DNA of 64,000 nucleotides. Source: Streptomyces marianii (GTDB lineage Bacteria; Actinomycetota; Actinomycetes; Streptomycetales; Streptomycetaceae). The translations under genes and the position numbers were made by a program. This document shows positions 51,646 through 60,039 of this stretch, piece by piece (within the stretch, counting starts at the first letter, position 1; the number at the start of each line of letters is the position of its first letter). The stretch is taken from contig NZ_VAWE01000001.1 of assembly GCF_005795905.1 (NCBI RefSeq), forward strand, positions 1,984,001-2,048,000, read 5' to 3'. Below the pieces are notes generated by a model, which was given only the letters and a program-made list of their open reading frames with translations, was not told the DNA's origin and searched no databases.

Positions 51646-52728
51646 TCAGTCCCCGGGCAGCTCCTCCGGGGCGTCCCGCTGGTCGGGTACATAACGCAGC
51701 ACGCCCCACATGCTGTGCTCCTCCGGGCGGTCGTCGGCACCGGTGATCCTGGCCGCGCCGAGCCGGCCGAGCAGCGCCCCCGTGTCGGTGCCCGAGCCGA
51801 TGAGCACGAGCCGGGTGGCCTTCGCGGTGCCGTCCGCGGGCCAGGGCTCCGGGTGGAAGCGCAGGAAGCGGCCCACCGTGTGGATCGCGTAGCGGTTGCG
51901 GGGGTCGGCCTCGCCGAAGTCCACGAACCCCTTGATCCGGTACAGCCCTTCGGGCCGTGCGTCCAGGAAGTCCAGCAGTCTGCGCGGGTGCAGGGGCTCG
52001 GATGTCTCGAACGACACGGTGTCGTAGGCCGCGTGCAGATGCTCCTGGTGATCCCGGACGTCGTTCTCGCCGTCCTCGCCGTCCTCGTGGAGGTCGTCGA
52101 AGGACAGCTGCCCCACGCGCTCACCGGGCGGACGGCATTCGAAGAGCAGCTCGGGGTCGACCCGTCCGTATGTGGCCTCGATCACGGCGGCGCCGCGGGC
52201 CAGTGCGGTGATCCGCTCCCTCAGGCGCTGCCGCGCTCCCGGGCCGACCCGGTCCGCCTTGTTGACCACGACCAGATCGGCGATCCCGAGATGCCGCTCG
52301 ATCTCGGGGTGCCGCTGCCGGGTGGCGTCGAACTCGGCGGCGTCGACGACCTCGACGAGGCCGCCGTACACGATCCGCTGGTTCTCGCTGGCGAGCACCA
52401 TCCTGACCAGTTCCTGGGGCTCGGCGAGCCCGCTCGCCTCGATGACGATCACATCGAGGCGGGCGGCGGGCCGGGTGAGCCTGTCCAGGAAGACGTCCAG
52501 CTCGCTCGCGTCCACGGCACAGCACAGACACCCGTTGCCGAGGGACACGGTGGAGTCGCCGAGCTGGCCGGCCACGGTCATGGCGTCGATCTCGATCGCC
52601 CCGAAGTCGTTGACGATCGCGCCGATCCGGGTGCCGCGACTCGCTCGCAGCAGATGGTTGAGCAGCGTCGTCTTGCCCGATCCCAGGAAGCCCGCGAGGA
52701 CGACGACGGGGATCTGCGGGCTGCTCAA
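51646..52728 (-). CDS. COG0523 GTPase, metal-chaperone-like (CobW/YciC/ZigA)
   Basis: 360 residues from TTG 52728, with GGAGG 7 bases upstream. Walker A is AGFLGSGKTTLLNHLL (about 12-27), the metal-binding GCLCC motif lies at 66-70, and NKAD near 163 gives guanine specificity. A His/Asp-rich stretch (DLHEDGEDGENDVRDHQEH) probably binds metal, and a C-terminal CobW_C domain follows. These GTPases deliver Zn or Co to client enzymes, often under Zur control. No Zur box is seen. It lies convergent to parC. Confidence 0.92.
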   Translation of the reverse strand: MSSPQIPVVVLAGFLGSGKTTLLNHLLRASRGTRIGAIVNDFGAIEIDAMTVAGQLGDSTVSLGNGCLCCAVDASELDVFLDRLTRPAARLDVIVIEASGLAEPQELVRMVLASENQRIVYGGLVEVVDAAEFDATRQRHPEIERHLGIADLVVVNKADRVGPGARQRLRERITALARGAAVIEATYGRVDPELLFECRPPGERVGQLSFDDLHEDGEDGENDVRDHQEHLHAAYDTVSFETSEPLHPRRLLDFLDARPEGLYRIKGFVDFGEADPRNRYAIHTVGRFLRFHPEPWPADGTAKATRLVLIGSGTDTGALLGRLGAARITGADDRPEEHSMWGVLRYVPDQRDAPEELPGD

Positions 52729-52791
52729 GACGGGACCTCCTGGGGCTTTCGTGCGCGTCGTCCCCCAGGATATGGGCAGGACACGGACCGT

Positions 52792-53958
52792 TCAGGATGC
52801 CTCCGGGAGCGGCTGCGGCGGCTGCGGCCCCACGTAGCGTGCGGCAGGTCGGATGATCTTCGAATCCCGGGCCTGCTCCAGGATGTTGGCGCTCCAGCCG
52901 ATGACCCGTGCCGCGCAGAAGGTGGGCGTGAACATCTCCCGCGGCAGTCCGCACAGCTCCATGACGACGCCCGCGTAGAACTCGACGTTGGTGTGCAGCC
53001 CCCGGCCGGGCTTCAGCTCCGCCAGGATCGCCTCGACCCGCGCCTCGACGGCCACGGCGAGCTCCACCAGCGGGCCGCCGAAGCTCTCCGCGATGGAGCG
53101 CAGCATGCGCGAGCGGGGGTCCTCGGTGCGGTAGACGGGGTGCCCGAAGCCCATGATCCGGTCCCCGGCGAGGACGCGTCGCCTGATCCAGGCGTCGGCG
53201 CGGTCCGGGGTGCCGATCGCGTCGAGTGTGTCCAGGGCGCGGCTCGGCGCGCCCCCGTGCAGCGGCCCCGACAGGGCGCCGATCGCGCCGACCAGACAGG
53301 CCGCGACGTCGGCTCCGGTCGAGGTGATCACCCGCGCCGTGAAGGTGGACGCGTTGAATCCGTGGTCGACGGTGGAGACGAGATAGCGTTCGACGGCCCG
53401 CGCACGGGCCGGGTCGGGCTCCGAACCGGTCAGCATGTACAGGTAGTTGGCGGTGTACGGCAAATCCTCGCGCGGTTCCACCGGCTCCAGGCCCCGGCCC
53501 AGCCGGTGCAGGGCTGTGAGCAGTGTGGGCACGGCGGAGCAGGCCGCGAGCGAGTCGGCCAGCCGCTCCTCGGGGCCGAGGTCGTACACCGGCCGGAACC
53601 CGGCCGACGCCCCCAGCAGGGACAGCGCGGTGCGCAGTCCGGCCAGCGGCCCGGAGGGGGCGCAGGTCCGTGCGACGGCCGGCAGGGCGGCGCGCACCTC
53701 GTCGGGCAGCCGGCGCAGGGCGGCCGTCCCGGCGCGGAACGCCTCGCGCTCGGCGGCGTCCGGCAGCCGGCCATGGAACATCAGATGCCAGACGTCCTCG
53801 AACCCGCGGCTCTCCGCGAGCTCCACGGCCGAGTACTGGCGGTAGTGGTAGAAGCCCTCCCGGCCCCGGACGTCGCCGAGTTCGGTGTCGGTGACGACGA
53901 CACCCGCGAGACCACGCGGTACGTCCGGAGGCACGGTCGCGCCGTTGGTGCTGAGCAT
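52792..53958 (-). CDS. Citrate synthase-like protein 1
   Basis: 388 residues from ATG 53958, with AGGA 7 bases upstream. It has the citrate-synthase fold with active-site regions GPLHGGAPSRALDTL and IMGFGHPVYRTEDPRSRM supplying the two His. The position normally holding the catalytic Asp (N-V-D) reads NVEFYAGVVMELCG, with Glu in place of Asp. This may be a subfamily trait of actinobacterial second citrate or methylcitrate synthases, or a changed activity. It is divergent from a second citrate-synthase-like gene with a dyad between them. Substrate uncertain. Confidence 0.85.
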   Translation of the reverse strand: MLSTNGATVPPDVPRGLAGVVVTDTELGDVRGREGFYHYRQYSAVELAESRGFEDVWHLMFHGRLPDAAEREAFRAGTAALRRLPDEVRAALPAVARTCAPSGPLAGLRTALSLLGASAGFRPVYDLGPEERLADSLAACSAVPTLLTALHRLGRGLEPVEPREDLPYTANYLYMLTGSEPDPARARAVERYLVSTVDHGFNASTFTARVITSTGADVAACLVGAIGALSGPLHGGAPSRALDTLDAIGTPDRADAWIRRRVLAGDRIMGFGHPVYRTEDPRSRMLRSIAESFGGPLVELAVAVEARVEAILAELKPGRGLHTNVEFYAGVVMELCGLPREMFTPTFCAARVIGWSANILEQARDSKIIRPAARYVGPQPPQPLPEAS

Positions 53959-54013
53959 GTGGGTCCTCCCTCGATTGACTCGACTCTCCATCCTTGACTC
54001 AATCACTGTCAAT

Positions 54014-54028
54014 ATTGATTGAATCAAT
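54014..54028. promoter_or_regulatory. Operator-like dyad between the two citrate-synthase-like genes
   Basis: A perfect inverted repeat ATTGATT-G-AATCAAT lies in the 97-bp divergent gap. Two further copies of TTGACTC-x-A occur at 53975-53983 and 53994-54002, giving an array of TTGA elements. A regulator site is likely, possibly read by the helix-turn-helix of the plus-strand protein. Confidence 0.65.
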
Positions 54029-54055
54029 GTTAAGCAGGCTGTGTACGGTGTCCTC

Positions 54056-55294
54056 ATGACGGATCAGGACCAGGGTGCGGACGGCGAACGGCTCACCACG
54101 CGCGAGGCGGCCGAACGGCTCGGCGTGAAGCCCGAGACGGTGTACGCGTACGTCAGCCGCGGACAGCTCGGCAGCCGACGTGACCCGGGCGGGCGCGGGA
54201 GCACCTTCGACGCCGAGGAGGTCGACGCACTGGTCCGCCGCGGCCGCCGGCAGGCCGCCGGAGGTGACGGCACACCCGTGATCCGCACGGGCATCACACT
54301 GATCGAGACGGACCGGTACTACTTCCGCGGCGTCGACGCGACCGAGCTCGCCCGTCGGTACCGCTACGAGGAGATCGCCGACTGGCTCTGGACGGGCACC
54401 CTGGAGCGTGGCATCCGGTTCACCGCTCCGTCCGAACCCCTCGCCGCGGCCCGTCGGGCCGTCGAGGCCCTGCCCGCGCACAGCGGTTCCACGGACCGGT
54501 TGCGGGTGGCCGCCATCGCCGCGGCGGCAGCCGACCCCCTCCGCTTCGACCTCGGTCCGTCCGCCGTGACCGGCGTCGGGCGCGCACTCGTCCCGACGCT
54601 GGTCGACGCCCTGCCGGCGGTCGGCACCGCCCGCCGCGGCGAGAGCCGGCTCGCGGCGCGCCTCTGGTCCCGGCTGACCGCGCGGGATCCGGACGAGACC
54701 TCGCTGGGTGCCCTGGACATGGCACTGTCCCTGCTGATCGACCACGATCTCGCAGCCTCGACCCTCGCGGTGCGGGTCGCGGCCTCCGCCCGGGCGCATC
54801 CCTACGCCGTGGTCTCCGCCGGACTCGGCGCGCTGGACGGTCCGCTGCACGGGGCGGCCAGCGGGCTCGCCCACCGGATGCTCACCGAGGTGCTGGAGCG
54901 CGGCAGCGCGGCGCCGGTCGTCGCCGACCACCTACGGGCGGGCCGACGGGTACCGGGACTCGGCCACCGCCTCTATCCGGTGCGGGATCCGCGCGCAGAG
55001 GCCTTGTTCGACGCCCTGGCGGAGATCCCGGACGCCCGGCCCGCGCTGGCGGCCGCCCGCGAGGTCGAGACGACCGCCGGCCGCCAGACGGATCTGCACG
55101 CCAATGTCGACCTGGCGCTCGCGACGCTGTCCGTTTCGGCGGGCATGGCGGCCGAGGCCGGGGAGACGGTCTTCGCGATCGCGCGCACGGCGGGCTGGAT
55201 CGCCCATGCTCTGGAGGAGTACGAGGAACGGCCGCTGCGCATGCGGCCGAGCGGCCGGTACACCGGGCCCCGGCCGCCGCGCCCGGCGCCCTGA
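54056..55294 (+). CDS. Citrate synthase-like protein 2 with N-terminal HTH
   Basis: 412 residues from ATG 54056. A short excisionase/MerR-type helix-turn-helix heads the protein (LTTREAAERLGVKPETVYAY then VSRGQLGSRR). The citrate-synthase domain follows from about residue 75, with active-site regions GPLHGAASGLAHRM, GLGHRLYPVRDPRAEALF and the acidic TDLHANVDLALATL, which retains the NVD Asp. An enzyme fused to a DNA-binding head suggests a metabolite-responsive repressor or an enzyme that autoregulates. The dyad at 54014-54028 sits immediately before it. Substrate and role unknown. Confidence 0.85.
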   Translation: MTDQDQGADGERLTTREAAERLGVKPETVYAYVSRGQLGSRRDPGGRGSTFDAEEVDALVRRGRRQAAGGDGTPVIRTGITLIETDRYYFRGVDATELARRYRYEEIADWLWTGTLERGIRFTAPSEPLAAARRAVEALPAHSGSTDRLRVAAIAAAAADPLRFDLGPSAVTGVGRALVPTLVDALPAVGTARRGESRLAARLWSRLTARDPDETSLGALDMALSLLIDHDLAASTLAVRVAASARAHPYAVVSAGLGALDGPLHGAASGLAHRMLTEVLERGSAAPVVADHLRAGRRVPGLGHRLYPVRDPRAEALFDALAEIPDARPALAAAREVETTAGRQTDLHANVDLALATLSVSAGMAAEAGETVFAIARTAGWIAHALEEYEERPLRMRPSGRYTGPRPPRPAP

Positions 55295-55609
55295 CCACCG
55301 CGCGTCCCGTGGGCCGGACCGCCGGTCGGGAGTGCGGTCGGCCCCGGCCGGTCCCACGCCTCGGGCCCGTCCGTGACGGCGGCCTGTCCCGTGGCCCGGC
55401 CGCGTGTCCGCGGTGCCGGCCGCCCTGCCCGCAACAGTCCCACCGCGGGGGTCCGGTCCGCCCGGCCCCGCAGCCGCACCGCCGCACCGCCGCACCGGGA
55501 GGCGGTTCGCCGGACCGGAGGCTGCGGGCGAAGCACTCGGAGCCGGCAGCCGACCCGCGGGCGGCACCGGGACGGGGATTCCCGGCGGCCGTCCGGACGC
55601 CTACCGTGC
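55295..55609. other. Intergenic region, nothing recognised
   Basis: 315 bp of Gly/Pro/Arg-coding-like GC-rich DNA between the citrate-synthase-like gene and the sensor kinase. Several short GGCCGG-type dyads are present, but no clear terminator, promoter or gene. Confidence 0.45.
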
Positions 55610-57292
55610 ATGCGTATGAGCCCCGCATCGACCGGCCCCGCAGCCGCGTCCCCGAGACGGCGGCGGTTGGGCTGGCCGCGGCGGGGCTTCGCGCAGGTCC
55701 TGCTGATGCAGCTGGCCGTCGCCACCGGTGTCGCCGTCCTGGCCACCGGCCTCTTCCTGGCACCGCTCAGCTCCCAGCTGGACGACCAGGCGATGCGCCG
55801 CGCGCTGGCCATCGCCGAGACGACCGCGTCCCCGCGGGTGGCGGCGGGCCTGCTCGCCTCGGAGCCGTCCGCGAACGGCCCCCTCCAGGCCGAGGCGGAA
55901 CGGATCCGGCGCAGCACCGGCGCCGAGTACGTCGTGATCATGGATCGGCGCGGGGTGCGCTGGTCCCACACCGAGCCGGAGGCGATCGGCGGAGTCGTCT
56001 CCACCGACCCCAGCCAGGCGCTCGCCGGCAGGCATGTGATGGGCATCGAGAGCGGGACGCTCGGCCGCTCGGCCCGGGGCAAGGTGCCGCTGCGCGACGA
56101 CGAAGGACGGATCGTCGGCGCGGTCTCCGTCGGCATCGAGTACGACAGCGTCCGCGAGCGGCTGCTCGGCGCGATCCCCGGGCTCCTCGCCTACGCGGGT
56201 GGCGCCCTCGCCGTCGGCGCCCTCGCCGCCTACATGATCTCCCGCCGACTCCAGCGGAAGACCCATGACCTCGCCTTCTCCGACATCTCGGCGCTGCTCG
56301 CCGAACGCGAGGCGATGCTCCACGGCATCCGCGAAGGAGTGGTCGCCCTCGACGGGGCGGGACGGATCCGGCTGATGAACGACGAGGCGCAGCGGCTGCT
56401 CGGGCTGGGCCCGGAAGCCGGCGGCAGACTGCTCGAGGACGCGCTCGGTCCGGGCCGCACCGCGGACGTGCTGACCGGCCGGTACACGGGCGAGGACCTG
56501 GTGACGGTACGGGGCCATCGCGTCCTGATCGCCAACCGGATGCCGACGGACGACGGCGGTGCCGTCGCGACGCTGCGCGACCGCACCGAACTGGAGCAGT
56601 TGGGCCGTGAACTCGACACCACCAGGGGACTGATCGACGCCCTGCGCGCCCAGGACCACGAGCACGCGAACCGGATGCACACCCTGCTCGGGCTGCTGGA
56701 GCTGGAGATGCACGAGGAGGCGGTCCGGTTCGTGACCGGGGCCGTGGGCGTGCACCGGGCCACGGCCGAGCAGGTCACCGAGAAGATCCACGATCCCCTG
56801 CTGGCCTCCCTGCTGGTCGGCAAGGCGACGGTGGCGGCCGAGCGGGGTGTCTCGCTGCGGATCACGTCCGGCACGCTGCTGCCGGACCGGCTCGTCGACC
56901 CGCGCGGTCTGGTGACCGTCGTCGGCAATCTCGTCGACAACGCGCTGGACGCGGCCGCCGCGTCCGAGGACCCGCGCATCGCGATCGAGGTGCGCGTCGA
57001 GGACCGCACGGTCGTCCTGCGGGTCTCGGACAGCGGACCGGGGGTGCCCGACAGCCGGCGCGAACTGATCTTCGCCGAGGGCTGGTCCACGAAGGTGCCG
57101 CCGGTGCACGGCAGGCGCGGGCTCGGACTGGCGCTGGTCCGGCGCTTCGCGGAACGACAGGGCGGCAGCGTCCGGGTGGCCGAGGCCGGCCCGGCGACGG
57201 GCGGTGGCGCGGAGTTCACCGTCGTCCTGCCCGAGGCGCTGGCCGAGCAGCACCTCGAACCGGGGCCCAGGTCGGCGGGTGGGACGCGATGA
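55610..57292 (+). CDS. CitA/DpiB-type sensor histidine kinase
   Basis: 560 residues from ATG 55610 (ATG 55616 alternative). Two membrane segments flank an extracellular PAS-like sensor: VLLMQLAVATGVAVLATGLF, then GAEYVVIMDRRGVRWSHTEP, GRHVMGIESGTLGRSARGKV and the second segment GGALAVGALAAYMISRRLQR. A cytoplasmic PAS domain, a DHp region with ALRAQDHEHANRMHTLLGLL (H box) and an ATPase (NLVDNALDAAAAS, RRGLGLALVRR) follow. This architecture binds C4-dicarboxylates or citrate. Its response regulator immediately downstream is broken. Confidence 0.9.
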   Translation: MRMSPASTGPAAASPRRRRLGWPRRGFAQVLLMQLAVATGVAVLATGLFLAPLSSQLDDQAMRRALAIAETTASPRVAAGLLASEPSANGPLQAEAERIRRSTGAEYVVIMDRRGVRWSHTEPEAIGGVVSTDPSQALAGRHVMGIESGTLGRSARGKVPLRDDEGRIVGAVSVGIEYDSVRERLLGAIPGLLAYAGGALAVGALAAYMISRRLQRKTHDLAFSDISALLAEREAMLHGIREGVVALDGAGRIRLMNDEAQRLLGLGPEAGGRLLEDALGPGRTADVLTGRYTGEDLVTVRGHRVLIANRMPTDDGGAVATLRDRTELEQLGRELDTTRGLIDALRAQDHEHANRMHTLLGLLELEMHEEAVRFVTGAVGVHRATAEQVTEKIHDPLLASLLVGKATVAAERGVSLRITSGTLLPDRLVDPRGLVTVVGNLVDNALDAAAASEDPRIAIEVRVEDRTVVLRVSDSGPGVPDSRRELIFAEGWSTKVPPVHGRRGLGLALVRRFAERQGGSVRVAEAGPATGGGAEFTVVLPEALAEQHLEPGPRSAGGTR

Positions 57293-57297
57293 CGACC

Positions 57298-57600
57298 GGT
57301 GCCGAGAGGGCGGATCGAGGTTCTGGTCATGGACGACGACATCCGTGTCGCCGAGATCGACGGGGCCTACGTGGCCAAGGTGCCCGGCTTCCGGGTCGCC
57401 GCCAGGGCACGCACGGCGGGCGAGGCGATCGGGCGGCCGAGGCGATGGACCTGATCGCCGAGAGGCCGGCTGACCTGGTCCTGCCAGACCACTACGTGCC
57501 GGACGGGAACGGCCTCGCCGACCGTCCGGGAACCCGCGCTCCGCGCCGGAGATCGCCGAACGCGCGGGCGCGGGCCGCCAGATCGAACGGCGCTGTCTGA
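57298..57600 (+). pseudogene. CitB/DpiA-type response regulator, frameshifted and truncated
   Basis: From GTG 57298 the frame reads IEVLVMDDDIRVAEIDGAYV, AKVPGFRVAARARTAGEAI, then stops. The next frame continues AAEAMDLIAERPADLVLPDH, YVPDGNGLADR, where the phospho-acceptor Asp of LVLPD is kept. The helix-turn-helix half is absent or scrambled. It follows the CitA-type kinase by 5 bp, the expected place for its partner, so the pair is now orphaned. Confidence 0.75.
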
Positions 57601-57750
57601 AGCTCCTGGAACGCTCGGACGCGTCCGGCCCAGCCTCCGCCACGGCGGGACGGCCGCCCGGAGCGCCGCTCCACATGGAGGGCCGGCGAGGGCGGCCGGG
57701 ACTGACTGCCGGACATCCGGCAGGGGACGCGGTCGGCATCCCGGACCGGT

Positions 57751-59343
57751 TCAGACCGCGCCCGCGCCCGTCAGCGACCGGACCTCCGTCTCCGCGTGTT
57801 TCGCCTCGTCCGGCTCCTCGGAGGACGTGACAGTGCCCAGCCAGCCGGCGAGGAAGCCGAGCGGAATGGAGACGAGGCCCGGGTTCTGCAGCGGGAAGCA
57901 CCGGAAGTCCAGATCGGGAAACAGCGACTCGGGGTCGCCCGACACCACCGGTGAGAGCAGCACCAGCAGGACCGCCGGGAGCAGGCCGCCGTACACCGAC
58001 CACACGGCGCCGCGGGTGGTGAACTTCCGCCAGAACAGCGAGTAGAGCAGCACCGGAAGGTTCGCCGACGCGGCGACGGCGAAGGCGAGGCCCACCAGGA
58101 ACGCGACGTTGAGATCACGGGCCAGCAGACCGAGCGCGATCGCCGCGGCGCCGATGACCGCGGCGGCGACCCGTGCCACCGCCACCTCGCTGTATCCCTT
58201 GCCGTGCCGCCTCCTCAGCGACGCGTACAGGTCGTGGGCGACCGAAGCCGACGAGGCGAGCGTGATGCCGGCGACGACGGCGAGGATCGTCGCGAAGGCG
58301 ACCGCGGCGACGACGGCGAACAGCACCGTGCCCCCGGTCGAGCCCGCTCCCCCGCCGAGGTCGAGGGCGAGCAGCGGGACCGCCGTGTTCCCCGCGGCGT
58401 TCGACGAGCGCACCTCCTCGGTGCCGAGAATGGCCGCCGCGCCGAATCCGAGCACGATCGTCATCAGATAGAAGCTGCCGATGAGCCCGATGGACCAGAC
58501 GACCGAGCGGCGGGCCGCCCGGGCCGTGGGCACGGTGTAGAAGCGGGACAGGATGTGCGGCAGGCCGGCGGTCCCGAGCACCAGGGCGAGCCCGAGGCTG
58601 ATGAAGTCCAGACGCGCGGTCCAGTCCGTGCCGTATCTCAGGCCCGGCGAAAGGAAGTCCGTGCCGTGTCCGCTCTGTGCGGCTGCGGTGTCCAGCAGTT
58701 CGTTGAGGTCGCCGTGGAAGCGGGTCAGGACCAGCACGCTGAGCGCGGTGGCGCCGGCCATCAGCAGTACGGCCTTGACGATCTGGATCCAGGTGGTGGC
58801 CCGCATCCCGCCCATCGACACGTAGACGACCATCAACGCGCCGACGCCGATGACGGTCCACGAGCGCGCGGCCTCGCTCGTCCCGCCGAGGAGCAGGGCC
58901 ACCAGACTGCCCGCCCCCACCATCTGCGCGACCAGATACAGAACGGACACGGCGACCGAGGAGGTTCCCGCCGCGATGCGGACGGGGCGCTCGCTCATCC
59001 GGCTGGCGACGACGTCGGCGAGAGTGAAGCGGCCGCAGTTGCGGACCAGTTCGGCCACCAGGAACAGCACGACCAGCCAGGCGACCAGGAAGCCCACGGA
59101 GTAGAGCATGCCGTCGTAGCCGTAGAGGGCGATGAGCCCGGAGATGCCGAGGAAGGAAGCGGCCGACATGTAGTCGCCGGCGATGGCGAAGCCGTTCTCC
59201 ATCGGTGAGAAGAGCCGCCCGCCGGCGTAGAACTCCTCGGCCGAGCCGTGCCTGTTGCGGCTGACCCAGGTGGTGATGGCCAGCGTCACCGCGATGAACG
59301 CGCTGAACAGCACGAGGGCCAGGGACTGGTGATCGCCGGTCAC
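57751..59343 (-). CDS. Solute:sodium symporter, ActP/acetate type
   Basis: 530 residues from GTG 59343, overlapping the DUF485 stop (GTGA). Thirteen to fourteen membrane segments begin with LALVLFSAFIAVTLAITTWV. Conserved SSS regions include AIAGDYMSAASFLGISGLIA, LVAQMVGAGSLVALLLGGTS, GGMRATTWIQIVKAVLLMAG and LPHILSRFYTVPTARAARRS. This branch (ActP, MctC) imports acetate, pyruvate or propionate with sodium. The DUF485 partner upstream and the adjacent C4-dicarboxylate-type kinase fit a carboxylate substrate. With the response regulator broken, control of this gene may be lost. Confidence 0.9.
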   Translation of the reverse strand: MTGDHQSLALVLFSAFIAVTLAITTWVSRNRHGSAEEFYAGGRLFSPMENGFAIAGDYMSAASFLGISGLIALYGYDGMLYSVGFLVAWLVVLFLVAELVRNCGRFTLADVVASRMSERPVRIAAGTSSVAVSVLYLVAQMVGAGSLVALLLGGTSEAARSWTVIGVGALMVVYVSMGGMRATTWIQIVKAVLLMAGATALSVLVLTRFHGDLNELLDTAAAQSGHGTDFLSPGLRYGTDWTARLDFISLGLALVLGTAGLPHILSRFYTVPTARAARRSVVWSIGLIGSFYLMTIVLGFGAAAILGTEEVRSSNAAGNTAVPLLALDLGGGAGSTGGTVLFAVVAAVAFATILAVVAGITLASSASVAHDLYASLRRRHGKGYSEVAVARVAAAVIGAAAIALGLLARDLNVAFLVGLAFAVAASANLPVLLYSLFWRKFTTRGAVWSVYGGLLPAVLLVLLSPVVSGDPESLFPDLDFRCFPLQNPGLVSIPLGFLAGWLGTVTSSEEPDEAKHAETEVRSLTGAGAV

Positions 59344-59906
59344 CGGTCGTTCTCCCGTACCGCGTCGGCCTGCCCGGGCAGTGGGAGACCCTCGGAGGGA
59401 CCGGCCTTCCGGAAGTCGACGCCGGGCACCGCTTCGGCGTCCCGTGTCCGGTCGAAGACCGCCCAGCGGAGATCCAGTGCCGCACGGTCCCTGCGCAGGC
59501 GGGCGTGACGGGCGTACGCCCAGGTCAGCAGGAAGGTGCTGAGGAACTGGCCGAGCCCCGCCACCATCGCCACGTTCACGGCGCCGATCACCGGCCGGGC
59601 CATCAGCGCGGGTGCGGCGGTGGCCGTGACCACGTACGCCACGTACCAGATGAAGAACGCAGTCGTCGCCGGTACGACGAACCGCCGGTAGCGGCTGCGG
59701 ACCTGCTGGAAGGCCGCGCTGCGGTGCACTTCCAGATAGATGTCGCTCGCCCGGTGGCGGTGGCCGCCGGCGCCCCCGGTCGCGGCCGCCGGGGGTACGG
59801 ATGCCTCGTCCGCACCGCCCGGCTCGCCCCAGCCGGAGGCCAGCGCGTCGTACCACGGGTCGTCGATGCGGACCGCACCGTCGTCCCGGTCTCGCTGCTT
59901 CTCCAC
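59340..59906 (-). CDS. DUF485 membrane protein, symporter partner
   Basis: 188 residues from GTG 59906, with AGGAG 8 bases upstream. A charged disordered start is followed by IYLEVHRSAAFQQVRSRYRR and two membrane segments (VVPATTAFFIWYVAYVVTAT, VNVAMVAGLGQFLSTFLLTW). The DUF485 core (F-x-x-x-R-x-R-x-x-x-F-V-x-P) is clear. Such proteins are found beside acetate symporters and may be needed for their assembly or activity. The gene is coupled to the symporter gene by a GTGA overlap. The N-terminal 50 residues are longer than usual for the family. Confidence 0.88.
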   Translation of the reverse strand: MEKQRDRDDGAVRIDDPWYDALASGWGEPGGADEASVPPAAATGGAGGHRHRASDIYLEVHRSAAFQQVRSRYRRFVVPATTAFFIWYVAYVVTATAAPALMARPVIGAVNVAMVAGLGQFLSTFLLTWAYARHARLRRDRAALDLRWAVFDRTRDAEAVPGVDFRKAGPSEGLPLPGQADAVRENDR

Positions 59907-60039
59907 GCTCAGCTCTCCTTGTCAGCAACCGTTACGGCCGCGTGCCCAAGGATGGACAGAACGGGGAGATCCCGGACTCTTCTCCTGCGCTCTTCACCCC
60001 ATCAGGTGACGGAGGCCGGCGCTCCGCCCGGGCGGGGCG

